DNA from: Paraburkholderia sp. BL9I2N2
Lineage (GTDB): Bacteria; Pseudomonadota; Gammaproteobacteria; Burkholderiales; Burkholderiaceae
Direction of reading: 5' to 3'
Length of the DNA: 64,000 bases
NCBI RefSeq assembly: GCF_004339745.1
Contig: NZ_SMGP01000001.1
Location: forward strand, 4,464,001 to 4,528,000
A program made the translations under genes and the position numbers. The notes under the pieces are model-generated. The model was not told the origin of the DNA. It made no database searches and was given only the letters and a program-made list of their open reading frames with translations. Below, one piece after another: positions 1 through 8,150 of the stretch (position 1 is its first letter; the number at the start of each line of letters is the position of its first letter).

Positions 1-1
1 G

Positions 2-157
2 GGTCATTCAGTCGGCCTCGGGCCGATGATCACCTGGTCGGGCAAGGTCCAGAAAACGCCCATTTCGGCTGCGCTGCGTTGGGTCAACGAATTCAACACC
101 AGCAACCGGCCGAAGGGTAATGCGGTGCAACTGTCGGTCAATGCGACGTTTCAGTGA
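2..157 (+). CDS. 3' end of a probable outer-membrane transporter (MetA-pathway of phenol degradation family), partial
   Basis: Only the last 51 residues are inside the window; the frame opens at base 2 and stops with TGA at 155-157. The tail shows GLGPMITW followed about ten residues later by LRWVNEFNTSNRPKGN and a final beta-strand ending in Phe-Gln. That pattern (GLGP...W, then RWxxEFxxxNRxxG, then an aromatic C-terminal strand) resembles the end of the transporter family annotated as 'MetA-pathway of phenol degradation', thought to form outer-membrane channels for aromatic or hydrophobic substrates. The assignment rests on the tail alone. The gene runs in from the left and has no functional link to the flagellar genes that I can see. 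Confidence 0.6.
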   Translation, partial: GHSVGLGPMITWSGKVQKTPISAALRWVNEFNTSNRPKGNAVQLSVNATFQ

Positions 158-197
158 CACCGCGGCATGCGATGCGTGACAGGCGCCGTGCCGGACG

Positions 198-497
198 GTC
201 GGCGTTGGGGACAGAGAGCAGATTCACGCCTTTCACCGGTTGCAGTGCCGGCTTGCCGTTCGTCACCACGAGTTCGGCCGGCTGCGCGGCGATCACGACG
301 TCCGGCGCCTGTGCGGATTTCTTGCCGTCGGCGGGCAGCATCGGGTCGGACTGCAGATTCGTTTGCGCGTTTTTCGCCGCGTTGACCCGCCACGCGGCGG
401 CGGTGAGTTGATACGCCACGACCCGTCGAGCGATGCCGCGTCGTACCAGTAGCCGGCGGCATTCAGATGCAGCGCGCCGCTTGCGTCCTGGAGCCAT
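198..497 (-). pseudogene. Inverted 5' fragment of a decayed gene (carbohydrate-binding-like / uncharacterised repeat protein)
   Basis: Reading the minus strand from about 497 leftwards gives a protein-like sequence: WLQDASGALHLNAAGYWYD, AASLDGSW, then after a one-base shift near 420 AYQLTAAAWRVN, a linker, PAELVVTNGKPALQPVKG and NLLSVPNAD. It has no usable start and is broken by the frameshift. NLLSVPNAD stops abruptly at base 198. The natural continuation (ALFVEQRDNRYYPLLSGRW) is on the opposite strand starting at about 498. The type of protein resembles Burkholderia proteins annotated as carbohydrate-binding or uncharacterised, with TELIVTxGxP and LLSGRWF segments; that family link is from memory. 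No function is claimed for the remnant. Confidence 0.6.
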
Positions 498-600
498 GCG
501 CTCTTTGTCGAGCAGCGCGATAACCGTTATTACCCGCTGCTGTCCGGCCGCTGGTTCAGTGCGGCTCGGATATCCTTCGCATCCGGACCGAAACCGATCA
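498..600 (+). pseudogene. 3' fragment of the same decayed gene, in the opposite orientation
   Basis: On the plus strand, frame starting at 498, the translation reads ALFVEQRDNRYYPLLSGRW followed by FSAARISFASGPKPINRA. If bases 198-497 are re-inverted, the upstream fragment ends ...NLLSVPNAD and joins directly in sense to ALFVEQRDNRYY. The two pieces are therefore one former plus-strand gene with its 5' part flipped in place. The remnant ends where the minus-strand methyltransferase gene begins its 3' end, so the rest of the gene has been deleted or replaced. Confidence 0.55.
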
Positions 601-1335
601 ACCGCGCGTGCTGCGCTCGCATATCGCGTACACGCTGGAGCACAAGTCAGGATAAACGCGCCCCAACTCGAAACAGCCATCCAGATATTCTCTGGATATG
701 ATGCCGGCCTTCAATGCGGCATCGATCTGGAAGTTGGCAAGGCCCTTGAAAAAGACCCCGCCTTCGGTGACCGGGCGAAGCTTTGCCGCACGCAGATCGG
801 CTCGCAGCGTATCGATCGAATAAGTTACGCGATGACCGTGTGCGGCTTCAGCCGCCGTCACGGCCGCGTGATGGTCGATCAGCCCCATATTGACCGCGAT
901 TTGCCGCGATCCGGCGCGCGCGTTCGGAGCAGCCACGAACAGGCGGCCACCTTCCGATAACCAGCCACGGATCCGGCTCAGGACTTCGACCGGATGATCG
1001 AGGTGTTCGAGCGTATGGATCAGAAAGATGTTGTCGTAGCGTCGCGCGGGTTCGAAAGTCTCGAACGTCGAGTGATGGAATTTGACGGCGCCTTTCGTCT
1101 TGGCTGACGCAACGGCGATGCAGTCCGCCGATGCCTCGACCACTTCCAGTGAATGGAAGCGCTGTGTCAGAAGTCGCGTGAAGTTACCTTCGAAGCATCC
1201 CAGTTCAAGCGCGTTGCCGCTGACGTGGAACGGTGCAAATGTCCGAAGCATGTATTCATGCATCAGATAATCGAAGTCATAAGCGTAGCGATGTTCGGGA
1301 TGATCTTTCGCTTCTGCGTCGTAGTCTCTGCTCAT
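598..1335 (-). CDS. Class I SAM-dependent methyltransferase, last gene of the flagellin-glycan operon
   Basis: A protein of 245 residues with the Rossmann-type SAM-binding motif I at residues 42-52 (ALELGCFEGNF), an acidic end of strand 2 (EVVEAS) and a motif-II-like IHTLEHLDHPVEVL segment, as in Methyltransf_23 proteins. The ATG at 1335 (MSRDYD) is preferred over an in-frame TTG nine bases upstream because AGGA lies nine bases before it. It starts 5 bp after the dioxygenase gene ends, so it is cotranscribed and probably translationally coupled. In the context of sugar aminotransferase and acyltransferase genes it probably O- or N-methylates the flagellin glycan, as the viosamine methyltransferase does in Pseudomonas syringae; this role is inferred. 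Confidence 0.8.
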   Translation of the reverse strand: MSRDYDAEAKDHPEHRYAYDFDYLMHEYMLRTFAPFHVSGNALELGCFEGNFTRLLTQRFHSLEVVEASADCIAVASAKTKGAVKFHHSTFETFEPARRYDNIFLIHTLEHLDHPVEVLSRIRGWLSEGGRLFVAAPNARAGSRQIAVNMGLIDHHAAVTAAEAAHGHRVTYSIDTLRADLRAAKLRPVTEGGVFFKGLANFQIDAALKAGIISREYLDGCFELGRVYPDLCSSVYAICERSTRG

Positions 1336-1340
1336 GGTCG

Positions 1341-2126
1341 TCAATCCTGTCCGCGTTGATAGAACCGCTGCTCCACCGGCACGTAAAACTCATCGAGGGA
1401 CTCAGGCACCCGGGCGTTGAAGCCGAGCACCTGGCGCATCCAGGCGTTGCAGCGGTCGAGGTTGCTGTATCCGAACAGCCGTGCGTAGTCGAGTTGCGGC
1501 TTGAAGAACGGGCTGGTGAACGTCAGTGTCAGTGCGCGGCGGGGCGCATCGGTGGTGTTGCGGCCGGTGGCGTGCCACATGCGCGAATCGAACAGCAGAA
1601 CCGAACCGCGCTCCCCGGTAGCCCGTGAAGCCTGCGCGTAAAAATGCTCGTCGGTGGGCTGCTGCTGGAGGTTTTGCGAGTGCGAAAGAATATGCGTTGC
1701 GCCGTTGGCCAGCGTGAAATCGTCGAGCATCACCAGCGCGTTCACCATGAAGCGCCGCGAGTCGGAGCCGAAGCGGATATCGCGGTGCACGTTTTGAACG
1801 TAAGAGCGCGAGTCGCGCTCGTTGATCACGCCGCCGTACGAATTCAGAACGAAGTTGCCTTGAAAGTATCCTTTGAAAACCGGCTCCAGCGTTGAGAGCT
1901 CCGCCAGCAATTCGACGTAGCACGGGTCATCCATCAGAAGGTGATGCAAGGTGCCTGCGCTGTTTTCCTGCACACCGTTGCGTCGCCTGATCTGGTCGCG
2001 CAACGCGAGCGAAGGACCGAGCGCCTTCACCAGCGAATCGAGCAATTCGCGGCGAATTAGGCCGGGAAGCACCGTCCAGCCCGCCGTGGCGAGCGCGGTG
2101 TTGTGTTGATCGTCAATCGTGTTCAT
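1341..2126 (-). CDS. Phytanoyl-CoA dioxygenase (PhyH) family non-haem iron oxygenase
   Basis: A protein of 261 residues with the 2-His-1-carboxylate iron site visible as H114-x-D116 (NVHRDIRF) and distal H185 (FDSRMWHATGRN), followed by an Arg-rich segment suited to 2-oxoglutarate binding. PhyH enzymes hydroxylate small molecules using Fe(II), O2 and 2-oxoglutarate. The start is the ATG at 2126, 33 bp after the acyltransferase gene. Inside a glycan operon the likely substrate is the sugar or its N-acyl chain, for example making a 3-hydroxyacyl group; this is inference. It could also act on an activated acyl precursor before transfer. Confidence 0.85.
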   Translation of the reverse strand: MNTIDDQHNTALATAGWTVLPGLIRRELLDSLVKALGPSLALRDQIRRRNGVQENSAGTLHHLLMDDPCYVELLAELSTLEPVFKGYFQGNFVLNSYGGVINERDSRSYVQNVHRDIRFGSDSRRFMVNALVMLDDFTLANGATHILSHSQNLQQQPTDEHFYAQASRATGERGSVLLFDSRMWHATGRNTTDAPRRALTLTFTSPFFKPQLDYARLFGYSNLDRCNAWMRQVLGFNARVPESLDEFYVPVEQRFYQRGQD

Positions 2127-2159
2127 GAGTGGTGCGAGGCAACGGCAAAAGTAAAAGGC

Positions 2160-2684
2160 TCAGTGTCGATCGGCAGCGAGGATGGCCATCGGTGTGACGT
2201 CGAGATAACGGCCGCCTTTGAAGGCCGCCTGGCGTAAAAGACCTTCGGCGCGAAAGCCCACTTTCTCGTAGAGCGCGATGGCGCGCGTGTTGGACGCGAG
2301 CACGGTCAGCGAAATACGGTTGAGGTTGAGGTCGCCGAATGCGTGTTCGAGTGTCTGGCGCGTGGCGGCCTCGCCGATGCCCCGGCCGCGTTCCGTCTCG
2401 GCGCCGATCTGAATCGAGAACTCCGCACAACGGCTCACCCAGTCGATGCCTAACAGATACGTCACGCCGACTACTGCCTGGGTAGACGCGAGGCACACGG
2501 CGAGACGCACGTTATTCGCCCGGGAGCCGAGATAGCTATCGAACCATTTACTGTCGATCTCGGTGCCCACATACCGGAAGGCGCCGCCCAAGTGGCTGAC
2601 CAGCGCCTTGTCGGCGCGCCATGTGTTGATGGTCGACAGGTCGCCGCGTTCGATCTCGCGCAGGAATATCGTGTTGTCGTTCAT
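2160..2684 (-). CDS. GNAT-family N-acyltransferase (amino-sugar acyltransferase candidate)
   Basis: A protein of 174 residues of the RimJ/PseH-like GNAT type. The acyl-CoA pyrophosphate loop is visible around residues 98-108 (ERGRGIGEAA), followed by the typical LNRISLTVLASNTRAIALY and EKVGF segments of motif B. The ATG at 2684 (MNDNTI) overlaps the TGA of the upstream gene as ATGA, which fixes this start over a longer in-frame extension. In flagellin-glycan loci such enzymes acylate the 4-amino group of a 4-amino-4,6-dideoxy sugar nucleotide. The aminotransferase two genes upstream would supply that amine. The acyl donor cannot be read from the sequence. Confidence 0.82.
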   Translation of the reverse strand: MNDNTIFLREIERGDLSTINTWRADKALVSHLGGAFRYVGTEIDSKWFDSYLGSRANNVRLAVCLASTQAVVGVTYLLGIDWVSRCAEFSIQIGAETERGRGIGEAATRQTLEHAFGDLNLNRISLTVLASNTRAIALYEKVGFRAEGLLRQAAFKGGRYLDVTPMAILAADRH

Positions 2685-3658
2685 GCGAGTCGGTCCAGTA
2701 AGTGTTGCACCATCGGCGCCAGATCGTTGTGCGTCAGCCGCTGATCGCATGGCAGGCACAAGGTCGAGTCAGGAAGGCTGCGTTCGAAGTCCGGCGCGCC
2801 TTCAGCGGTCGCAACGTCCGGCCAGTAGGTGGACGTATAGATGCGTTGCGCCCGAAGCGCTTCGCGCACGCCGGCGGGCACGCCGAAAAACGGGTAGCAG
2901 AGCGGCACCGCGTGTTCGTCATAGCGAAACGTGAAGCGGTTGTAGCGCTGCAATTTCTCATGCAGAAAGGCGAAATTTTCGAGTCGCCGCGCGCGGACGC
3001 TTTCGTAGTCGACGCCCGCGAGCAGCCTTTGAGTCAGTGCCGACATGCGTAACGGCTCCTGGTGTTTCAGGCTTTCTTCGGCCGCTGCGTAGTCGGCATA
3101 ACCTGCTTCGGCGTCTTTCGCGAGCCGCGTCAGCAGATGCCCGCAGCGCAGCAACGAGGCATCGTCGGTCGCTTCCGGCATCTCGATCGGCTGCTGTGTG
3201 ACGAGGTACCCGCCATCCGGCACGCCAAGGAATTTGCGCGGCGAGTACAGCGTGGCGAGGCAATCGGCGGACTGCGCGAACAACGCCTGCGCATTGTCGA
3301 TTACGACGCGCTCACGCGGGAACCGGCTGAGCACGTCGTCGACCTGTTGAGCGCACAAGCCGAAATAGTTGACGTAGACGAACCACTCACCGTGCGCGAC
3401 ATCGACAGACTGCGCGCGCAATTCGGCGTCGAGCCGATAGCGGTTGACCGGCGTGCCGGTCATGCGCAGCGGCTCGAGCATCGCGTCGCAAATGTACCAG
3501 GGCATCCAGACGGCAGTCGGTCGCATCGCCCGAAGCAGCGCGAGAAACGCCGCGCGCGACGACTGAAAACGCAGCGCATCGTCGTGAAGTGTCGTTTCGG
3601 TCCGCGGCAGTTCGAGTTCGAAATATCCGCCTATTGCGCGCGACCCGCGCGCAATCAT
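2681..3658 (-). CDS. Atypical DegT/AHAT-like PLP-fold protein of the glycan operon
   Basis: A protein of 325 residues, weakly similar to fold-type I sugar aminotransferases. It has VIDNAQALF (D121, the place of the PLP-pyridine Asp) and, 21 residues on, SPRKFLGVPDGGY (K142, the expected Schiff-base Lys, followed by the family's GGxL-type turn). It is shorter than normal family members (about 370-390 residues) and the spacing between these two motifs is compressed compared with the neighbouring canonical enzyme (D168 to K197). It overlaps both neighbours by 4 bp (ATGA). It may be a second aminotransferase or a non-catalytic partner. I do not recognise a characterised homologue. Confidence 0.65.
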   Translation of the reverse strand: MIARGSRAIGGYFELELPRTETTLHDDALRFQSSRAAFLALLRAMRPTAVWMPWYICDAMLEPLRMTGTPVNRYRLDAELRAQSVDVAHGEWFVYVNYFGLCAQQVDDVLSRFPRERVVIDNAQALFAQSADCLATLYSPRKFLGVPDGGYLVTQQPIEMPEATDDASLLRCGHLLTRLAKDAEAGYADYAAAEESLKHQEPLRMSALTQRLLAGVDYESVRARRLENFAFLHEKLQRYNRFTFRYDEHAVPLCYPFFGVPAGVREALRAQRIYTSTYWPDVATAEGAPDFERSLPDSTLCLPCDQRLTHNDLAPMVQHLLDRLA

Positions 3659-4353
3659 GCTGCCACCTCGACGGACAGCATATCTCTGACGCTGTTTTTG
3701 CTATTGAACATCAGGACGTCGAGAATCGATAAGGCGGGGTGAAAAGTGTCGTCGAACTGCGCGTAAGGACACAGGTTCGGTTCGATGAAGGCGAGCTCGA
3801 TGCCGCGCGCCGAGAATGCCGCACTATCGTAAAGTTCGCGGCCACCCGGTAGATTCACGTAGGTGCTCGCCTGTTCTCTGGCGCAGATGTCCATAACCCG
3901 CTCGGTGCCCTTGAGTTGCGCATTGCCGTACTTCGTCGAAGACGGGACGAACTCGGTATCGATTTCGAGGTACCTGCAAATTTCCATGACGGTGTGCGAC
4001 GCGAGCAGCGAAACAGGTGCGAGAGGCTCGGCCAGAATCCGTCCGATCAGCGCGCTGACCTGCGGGTAGTGAGGGGCTTTGGCATACGCATGCCGAATCG
4101 ATTCGAGCAGTCTGCGTAACCAGCGCTCGCGCGGTTCGACCAGTACCTCGTTAATCTTCAACGAAGGACTCGCACCGCTGAGCGGCACTGTGAGGTAACG
4201 CACCTGGTCGCCCAGCAACATCCGGTTGCGGTTGATCCAGCCATTCTTGATGAAGTTCACATCGTCGTAAAAGACGAACTTGTCGACTGCCGCCGCCAGT
4301 TGGAAATATCCGATGTACGGAAACAGGTAGGGCTGCATGATCGCGAGCTTCAT
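3655..4353 (-). CDS. WbqC family protein
   Basis: A protein of 232 residues with the hallmark N-terminus of the WbqC family: MKLAIMQPYLFPYIGYFQL, then VDKFVFYDDVNFIKNGW and NRNRM. WbqC-like genes occur in O-antigen and flagellin-glycan clusters. The biochemical role was long unassigned; an acyl or amino-acid transfer step on the sugar has been proposed for such proteins. The TGA of this gene overlaps the next start as ATGA, and only 5 bp separate it from the upstream aminotransferase, so it belongs to the same transcript. Its presence supports an unusual sugar substituent rather than a simple hexose. Confidence 0.88.
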   Translation of the reverse strand: MKLAIMQPYLFPYIGYFQLAAAVDKFVFYDDVNFIKNGWINRNRMLLGDQVRYLTVPLSGASPSLKINEVLVEPRERWLRRLLESIRHAYAKAPHYPQVSALIGRILAEPLAPVSLLASHTVMEICRYLEIDTEFVPSSTKYGNAQLKGTERVMDICAREQASTYVNLPGGRELYDSAAFSARGIELAFIEPNLCPYAQFDDTFHPALSILDVLMFNSKNSVRDMLSVEVAA

Positions 4354-4358
4354 GACGT

Positions 4359-5504
4359 TCAGCTACCCGCGATGATCCCGACGATGCGATCGAGCATGCC
4401 GTCCGTCAGTGCCGGGAAAATCGGCAAGCACAGTATCTGTTGCGAAGCGGCGTGCGCAACCGGCAGATTTTCGGGGCGCGCGGAAGGCAGGCCGCGATAG
4501 ATCGGGAAGTCCGAGATCAGCGGATAGAAATAGCGGCGCGCGTAAATGTTCTCGTCGCGGAACTTCTGATACAGCGCGTCGCGGCTGATCGGGTAGTCCG
4601 GGCCGACGAGAATCGGAAAGTACGAATGGTTCGCCACTTTCTCGCCCGCTTTCGGCACGCAGCTAATACCGCGCACGTCGCGCAGCCGTTCGCGGTAGAT
4701 CGCGTCGATCCGCGCGCGCCGTGCCAGCGCTTCATCGATGTGCTGCAGTTGAAGCAACCCGAATGCCGCGTTGATCTCGCTCATCTTGCCGTTGATGCCG
4801 GACGCAACCACGGTCACTTCATCGACGAAACCGAAGTTCTTCAGATGGTCGATACGCTGCTTTGTCTTGGCGTCCTGACAGATGATCGCGCCGCCTTCGA
4901 ACGTGTTGAAGACCTTGGTCGCGTGGAAGCTCAGAACGGCGAGGTCGCCGTGCTCGAGCACGCTGCCGGTTTCGGTCTGCACGCCGAAAGCATGGGCCGC
5001 GTCGTAGATCACCTTCAGATTGTAGTTGTCGGCGATCTTCTGGATCGCCTCGACGTCGCACGGCTTGCCGTAGCAATGCACCGGCATGATCGCGGTGGTC
5101 TGCGGCGTGATCGCTGCCTCGATCTTGGCGGGGTCGAGATTCAGCGTGTGCGGATCGACGTCGGCGAATACCGGCTTGATGCCGTTCCAGACCAGTGAGT
5201 GCGCGGTGGCAACGAACGAATAGGGCGTCGTGATGACCTCGCCGGTCACGCGCAGCGCCTGCAGCGCGGTGAGCAGCGCCAGCGTGCCGTTGGTGAACAG
5301 CGCAAGATGCTTGACGCCGAGGTACTTGCACAGCGCCGCTTCGAACTGTTGGTGAAACGGACCGGCATTGGTCAGGATCTTGCTGTCCCAGATCTGTTGA
5401 AGATAGGGAATGAATTCTTCGAGCGGCGGGAGATGCGGCTGGGTAACGTAAATGCGCTCGTCGATCTGCGGCGCGATGGCCCCAAGCGGTAAGGCAGCGT
5501 TCAT
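4359..5504 (-). CDS. DegT/DnrJ/EryC1/StrS-family sugar-nucleotide aminotransferase
   Basis: A protein of 381 residues, canonical length for the family. The PLP-binding Asp lies in IYDAAHAFG (D168) and the catalytic Lys in LSFHATKVFNTFEGG (K197). The enzyme uses glutamate to aminate a keto-sugar nucleotide, typically dTDP-4-keto-6-deoxyglucose, giving a 4-amino-4,6-dideoxy sugar (VioA/WecE-like chemistry). The ATG at 5504 overlaps the TGA of the glycosyltransferase gene (ATGA), which excludes a 37-residue upstream extension. No rml genes lie in the window, so the keto-sugar precursor must come from elsewhere. 3- versus 4-amination cannot be decided from sequence alone. Confidence 0.9.
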   Translation of the reverse strand: MNAALPLGAIAPQIDERIYVTQPHLPPLEEFIPYLQQIWDSKILTNAGPFHQQFEAALCKYLGVKHLALFTNGTLALLTALQALRVTGEVITTPYSFVATAHSLVWNGIKPVFADVDPHTLNLDPAKIEAAITPQTTAIMPVHCYGKPCDVEAIQKIADNYNLKVIYDAAHAFGVQTETGSVLEHGDLAVLSFHATKVFNTFEGGAIICQDAKTKQRIDHLKNFGFVDEVTVVASGINGKMSEINAAFGLLQLQHIDEALARRARIDAIYRERLRDVRGISCVPKAGEKVANHSYFPILVGPDYPISRDALYQKFRDENIYARRYFYPLISDFPIYRGLPSARPENLPVAHAASQQILCLPIFPALTDGMLDRIVGIIAGS

Positions 5505-7888
5505 TTGTTTTCCCCTGATTTGGGCGACGCGGTGGTGTCGTCCGTGGCGGTAATGGCTTCTTCCGCCGTGACTTCGAATGCGACGGGCGGCTGATCGTCG
5601 CACCAGCGTTGCCACATGATTCGCAACGCGCGCGACAAACCTGCAGCGACCACTTCAGGCCGGAATGCCGCCGACGCCATGCAGCGTTCACGCAAGCCCG
5701 TGCGCAGCGCGGCGAGCGCGGAGATATCGGAGGACAGTGCAACGCCCTTGGCGACGAAATCCGCCTTGTCTGTAGCGAGAAACTGTTCCAGCCCGACATG
5801 CGACATCCAGGTGGTGCCAGCGCGGCTGGGCAACGTGTTGCCTGCAATCGTCAAGGTCGGCACGCCCATCCACAATGAGTTCAGCACGGTGGTTGAGCCC
5901 GTGTACGGGAACGTATCGAGGCAGATGTCGACGTGAAAGTGCTGTTGCAGGTAGACCGGAATACTCGAACGGCGGCGGAACATCAGGCGCTCGCGCGAGA
6001 TGCCTGCGTCGGCAAACCAGTCGATCAGAAGCTGTTCATCCTCGTCGGTTGCAATCGCGCCCAGCAACATTTGCGACGACGGTTGTGCGTGCAGCAATTC
6101 CGCCCAGAGAGCGATCACGTCGGGACGCAATTTGTTGAGGCGGTTGAAGCTCCCGAACGTCACATAGCCGTTGTGCATGGCCGGCAGGATGTTGACCGGC
6201 GGCGCGCTTTCTTCCGGCAGGAAGGGCGCGTTCGCGGGCAAATGCACGATCTTTTCGGAGAACATTTGCTCCGCAGGGCCGAACGGGACGCCGAACCGGT
6301 CCACGAGGTAGTAGTCCATCGCACTTAGCCCGGTCGTGGCAGGGTAGCCGAGCCAACTGACCTGGATCGGCGCGGGCTTGCGCGCGAACGTGAGAAGGCG
6401 ATTGCGACCCGTATGGCCGGACAGATCGAACAGAATGTCGATTCTGTCGTCGCGGATCCGGTTCGCCAACTGCGCGTCCGGCATGCCGGTGACCTGATGC
6501 CACTCATGGGCGCATTTGCGCAGCAGATGGGTGTAGTCGTCTACCGCGATGTGGTTGTTGTACACATGCAGTGAGACACCGGGATCGGTCGCCAGGCGTT
6601 CCATGATCGGCAGCAGATAGGAGGCGACCGCGTGACGGAACAGGTCGCCGGAAACGAGGCCGATTTTCAGCTTGCGGTTCGGCGTGCGCTTGTTCACATG
6701 ACGCGGCCATTGCGCGCGCACCGGCGCTTCGTGCTGTTGAGCGAATTTGACGTGTTCGGCGAACAGCGTGTCCTGCTTGACTTCAGGATTGTGAGTGAGC
6801 GAAAACAGATAGTTGTCCGCTGCGATTGCATCTTTCGGGTCTTTCTCCAGCGCGACGCGAAAGCTTTCCTCTGCTTCGCTCACCATGCCCAGATCGAGCA
6901 GCAGCACGCCCAGCGTGTTGTGCATGCCGGACGTGTCCGGCGCCAGTTCGATCGCGCGCCGTGCCGCGGCCAAGCCCTCGGCCACGCGTCCCTGGTGAAC
7001 CAGCGACATGCCGTAGATCCGTTGCGCTTCGGCGTACCCCGGATTGATCGCGATGATCGCGCGGCAGACTTCTTCGGCGTCCTTGTGCAGGCCTTTCAGG
7101 CGCAGCGTATCCGCGAGGACGGTGCGGCTTTCCAGTTCCTCCGGCAGGAGTTCGGCAGCTTTGCGCAACGGAATCAGCGCGTCGTCATACCGTCCCAGAC
7201 GATGCAGTGCAATGCCGAGCCAGCGCCACGCGTTACCGTCAGCGGGAAACCGCTGGGTGAACGTTCGTGCCAGTTTGACGGCGTCGGCGATTTGGCCTTT
7301 GTTGTACAGCGACGTGAATCGCGTCGTTTCCTGTTGGCTCACGCGCCGTCCGGCCGCGATCGTGGATTTGCCGGTTTCCGCCGCTGTATTTGCCGCGCCG
7401 GTATCTGTCTCGACAGCGGCGTTGCCGCCAGCCTGCGAGTTCTGCACTGCCACAGGCAGCGTCGCGATGACCTTGCCGGGATTGGCCATTCGTACGATCA
7501 GGCCGTCTACCGCTGGACCCTTCAGACCCTGTTTCTGGCCCATTTCCAGTGCAAGCCACGCAGCGGCGCTTTCACCGGCGTCGATCAACGCACTGATATA
7601 TGCCGCCCAATACTGGCCGTTATGCGGCTGTTGGCCCAGCGCTAACTCGAACACAGGCACGGCGTTTTCGGGGCGGCCGGTTTGACCGAGCAACACACCC
7701 AGGTCATACAGGGCATCCGCGTGCTGCGGCTCTGCATCGAGGATCGCCCGGTAGAGCGCCTCGGCGTCGTCGAATTCGCCCTTGTGGTGATGGTCGAGCG
7801 CCGTCTGCAACACGAGCGCAATGTCCTGCTCGAGTTGTTGTTCGGGCGTCAGGGGTTCGGCTGGCGGCTGCTCGTACAGGAGAGTCAT
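5501..7888 (-). CDS. OGT/SPINDLY-type TPR protein glycosyltransferase (GT41), probable flagellin O-glycosyltransferase
   Basis: A cytoplasmic protein of 795 residues. TPR repeats occupy roughly residues 45-115 and 190-370 (for example ALYDLGVLLGQTGRPENAV and WRWLGIALHRLGRYDDAL). A GT41 catalytic region covers roughly residues 385-770, with SWLGYPATTG, VTFGSFNRLNKLRPDV and LDTFPYTGSTT, matching the O-GlcNAc transferase signature set. It transfers a sugar from a nucleotide donor to Ser/Thr of a protein. It is the first gene of the glycan operon and lies immediately downstream of fliC-fliD-fliT, so flagellin is the obvious acceptor; Burkholderia cenocepacia FlmQ is the characterised parallel. 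A terminator separates it from fliT. A weak sigma-28-like element (TAAACAGG 7972-7979, ACCGTCAT 7954-7961, minus strand) may drive it. Confidence 0.9.
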   Translation of the reverse strand: MTLLYEQPPAEPLTPEQQLEQDIALVLQTALDHHHKGEFDDAEALYRAILDAEPQHADALYDLGVLLGQTGRPENAVPVFELALGQQPHNGQYWAAYISALIDAGESAAAWLALEMGQKQGLKGPAVDGLIVRMANPGKVIATLPVAVQNSQAGGNAAVETDTGAANTAAETGKSTIAAGRRVSQQETTRFTSLYNKGQIADAVKLARTFTQRFPADGNAWRWLGIALHRLGRYDDALIPLRKAAELLPEELESRTVLADTLRLKGLHKDAEEVCRAIIAINPGYAEAQRIYGMSLVHQGRVAEGLAAARRAIELAPDTSGMHNTLGVLLLDLGMVSEAEESFRVALEKDPKDAIAADNYLFSLTHNPEVKQDTLFAEHVKFAQQHEAPVRAQWPRHVNKRTPNRKLKIGLVSGDLFRHAVASYLLPIMERLATDPGVSLHVYNNHIAVDDYTHLLRKCAHEWHQVTGMPDAQLANRIRDDRIDILFDLSGHTGRNRLLTFARKPAPIQVSWLGYPATTGLSAMDYYLVDRFGVPFGPAEQMFSEKIVHLPANAPFLPEESAPPVNILPAMHNGYVTFGSFNRLNKLRPDVIALWAELLHAQPSSQMLLGAIATDEDEQLLIDWFADAGISRERLMFRRRSSIPVYLQQHFHVDICLDTFPYTGSTTVLNSLWMGVPTLTIAGNTLPSRAGTTWMSHVGLEQFLATDKADFVAKGVALSSDISALAALRTGLRERCMASAAFRPEVVAAGLSRALRIMWQRWCDDQPPVAFEVTAEEAITATDDTTASPKSGENK

Positions 7889-8016
7889 GGTCTCGGCGCA
7901 AAATGTTCTATGGAGAAATTGTGCGACGAGGCCGGTCTTTCCGATGCGCGGAGATGACGGTAAAAAAGCCGCCTGTTTAGCGTATGGAGGAAGGGGCCGG
8001 AGAGCCGAAGGGCAAG

Positions 8017-8040
8017 AAAAAAGCCCGCACGAGGCGGGCT
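8017..8040 (-). terminator. Rho-independent terminator of the fliC-fliD-fliT transcript
   Basis: The arms AGCCCGC (8022-8028) and GCGGGCT (8034-8040) form a 7-bp GC-rich stem with a 5-nt loop. On the minus strand the stem is followed by a T-run (complement of the A-run at 8017-8021). It lies downstream of fliT and upstream of the glycosyltransferase gene, so the glycan operon needs its own promoter or readthrough. Confidence 0.75.
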
Positions 8041-8150
8041 GAGGGAACGAGCGCGCCTCACTTCGGCACGTAGTTCTTATTATTCGGTCGGCCGGCTGAA
8101 CCGGCTTTGGGGGAGCGGATGTCGCCTTGCGCGGCTCCGCTCCGGGTTTT

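Noticed and set aside
138..680. A 180-residue minus-strand gene covering the left-edge intergenic region
   Set aside because: The protein-like signal is split by a frameshift near 420 and continues on the other strand, so it is a broken, inverted remnant and not an intact gene.
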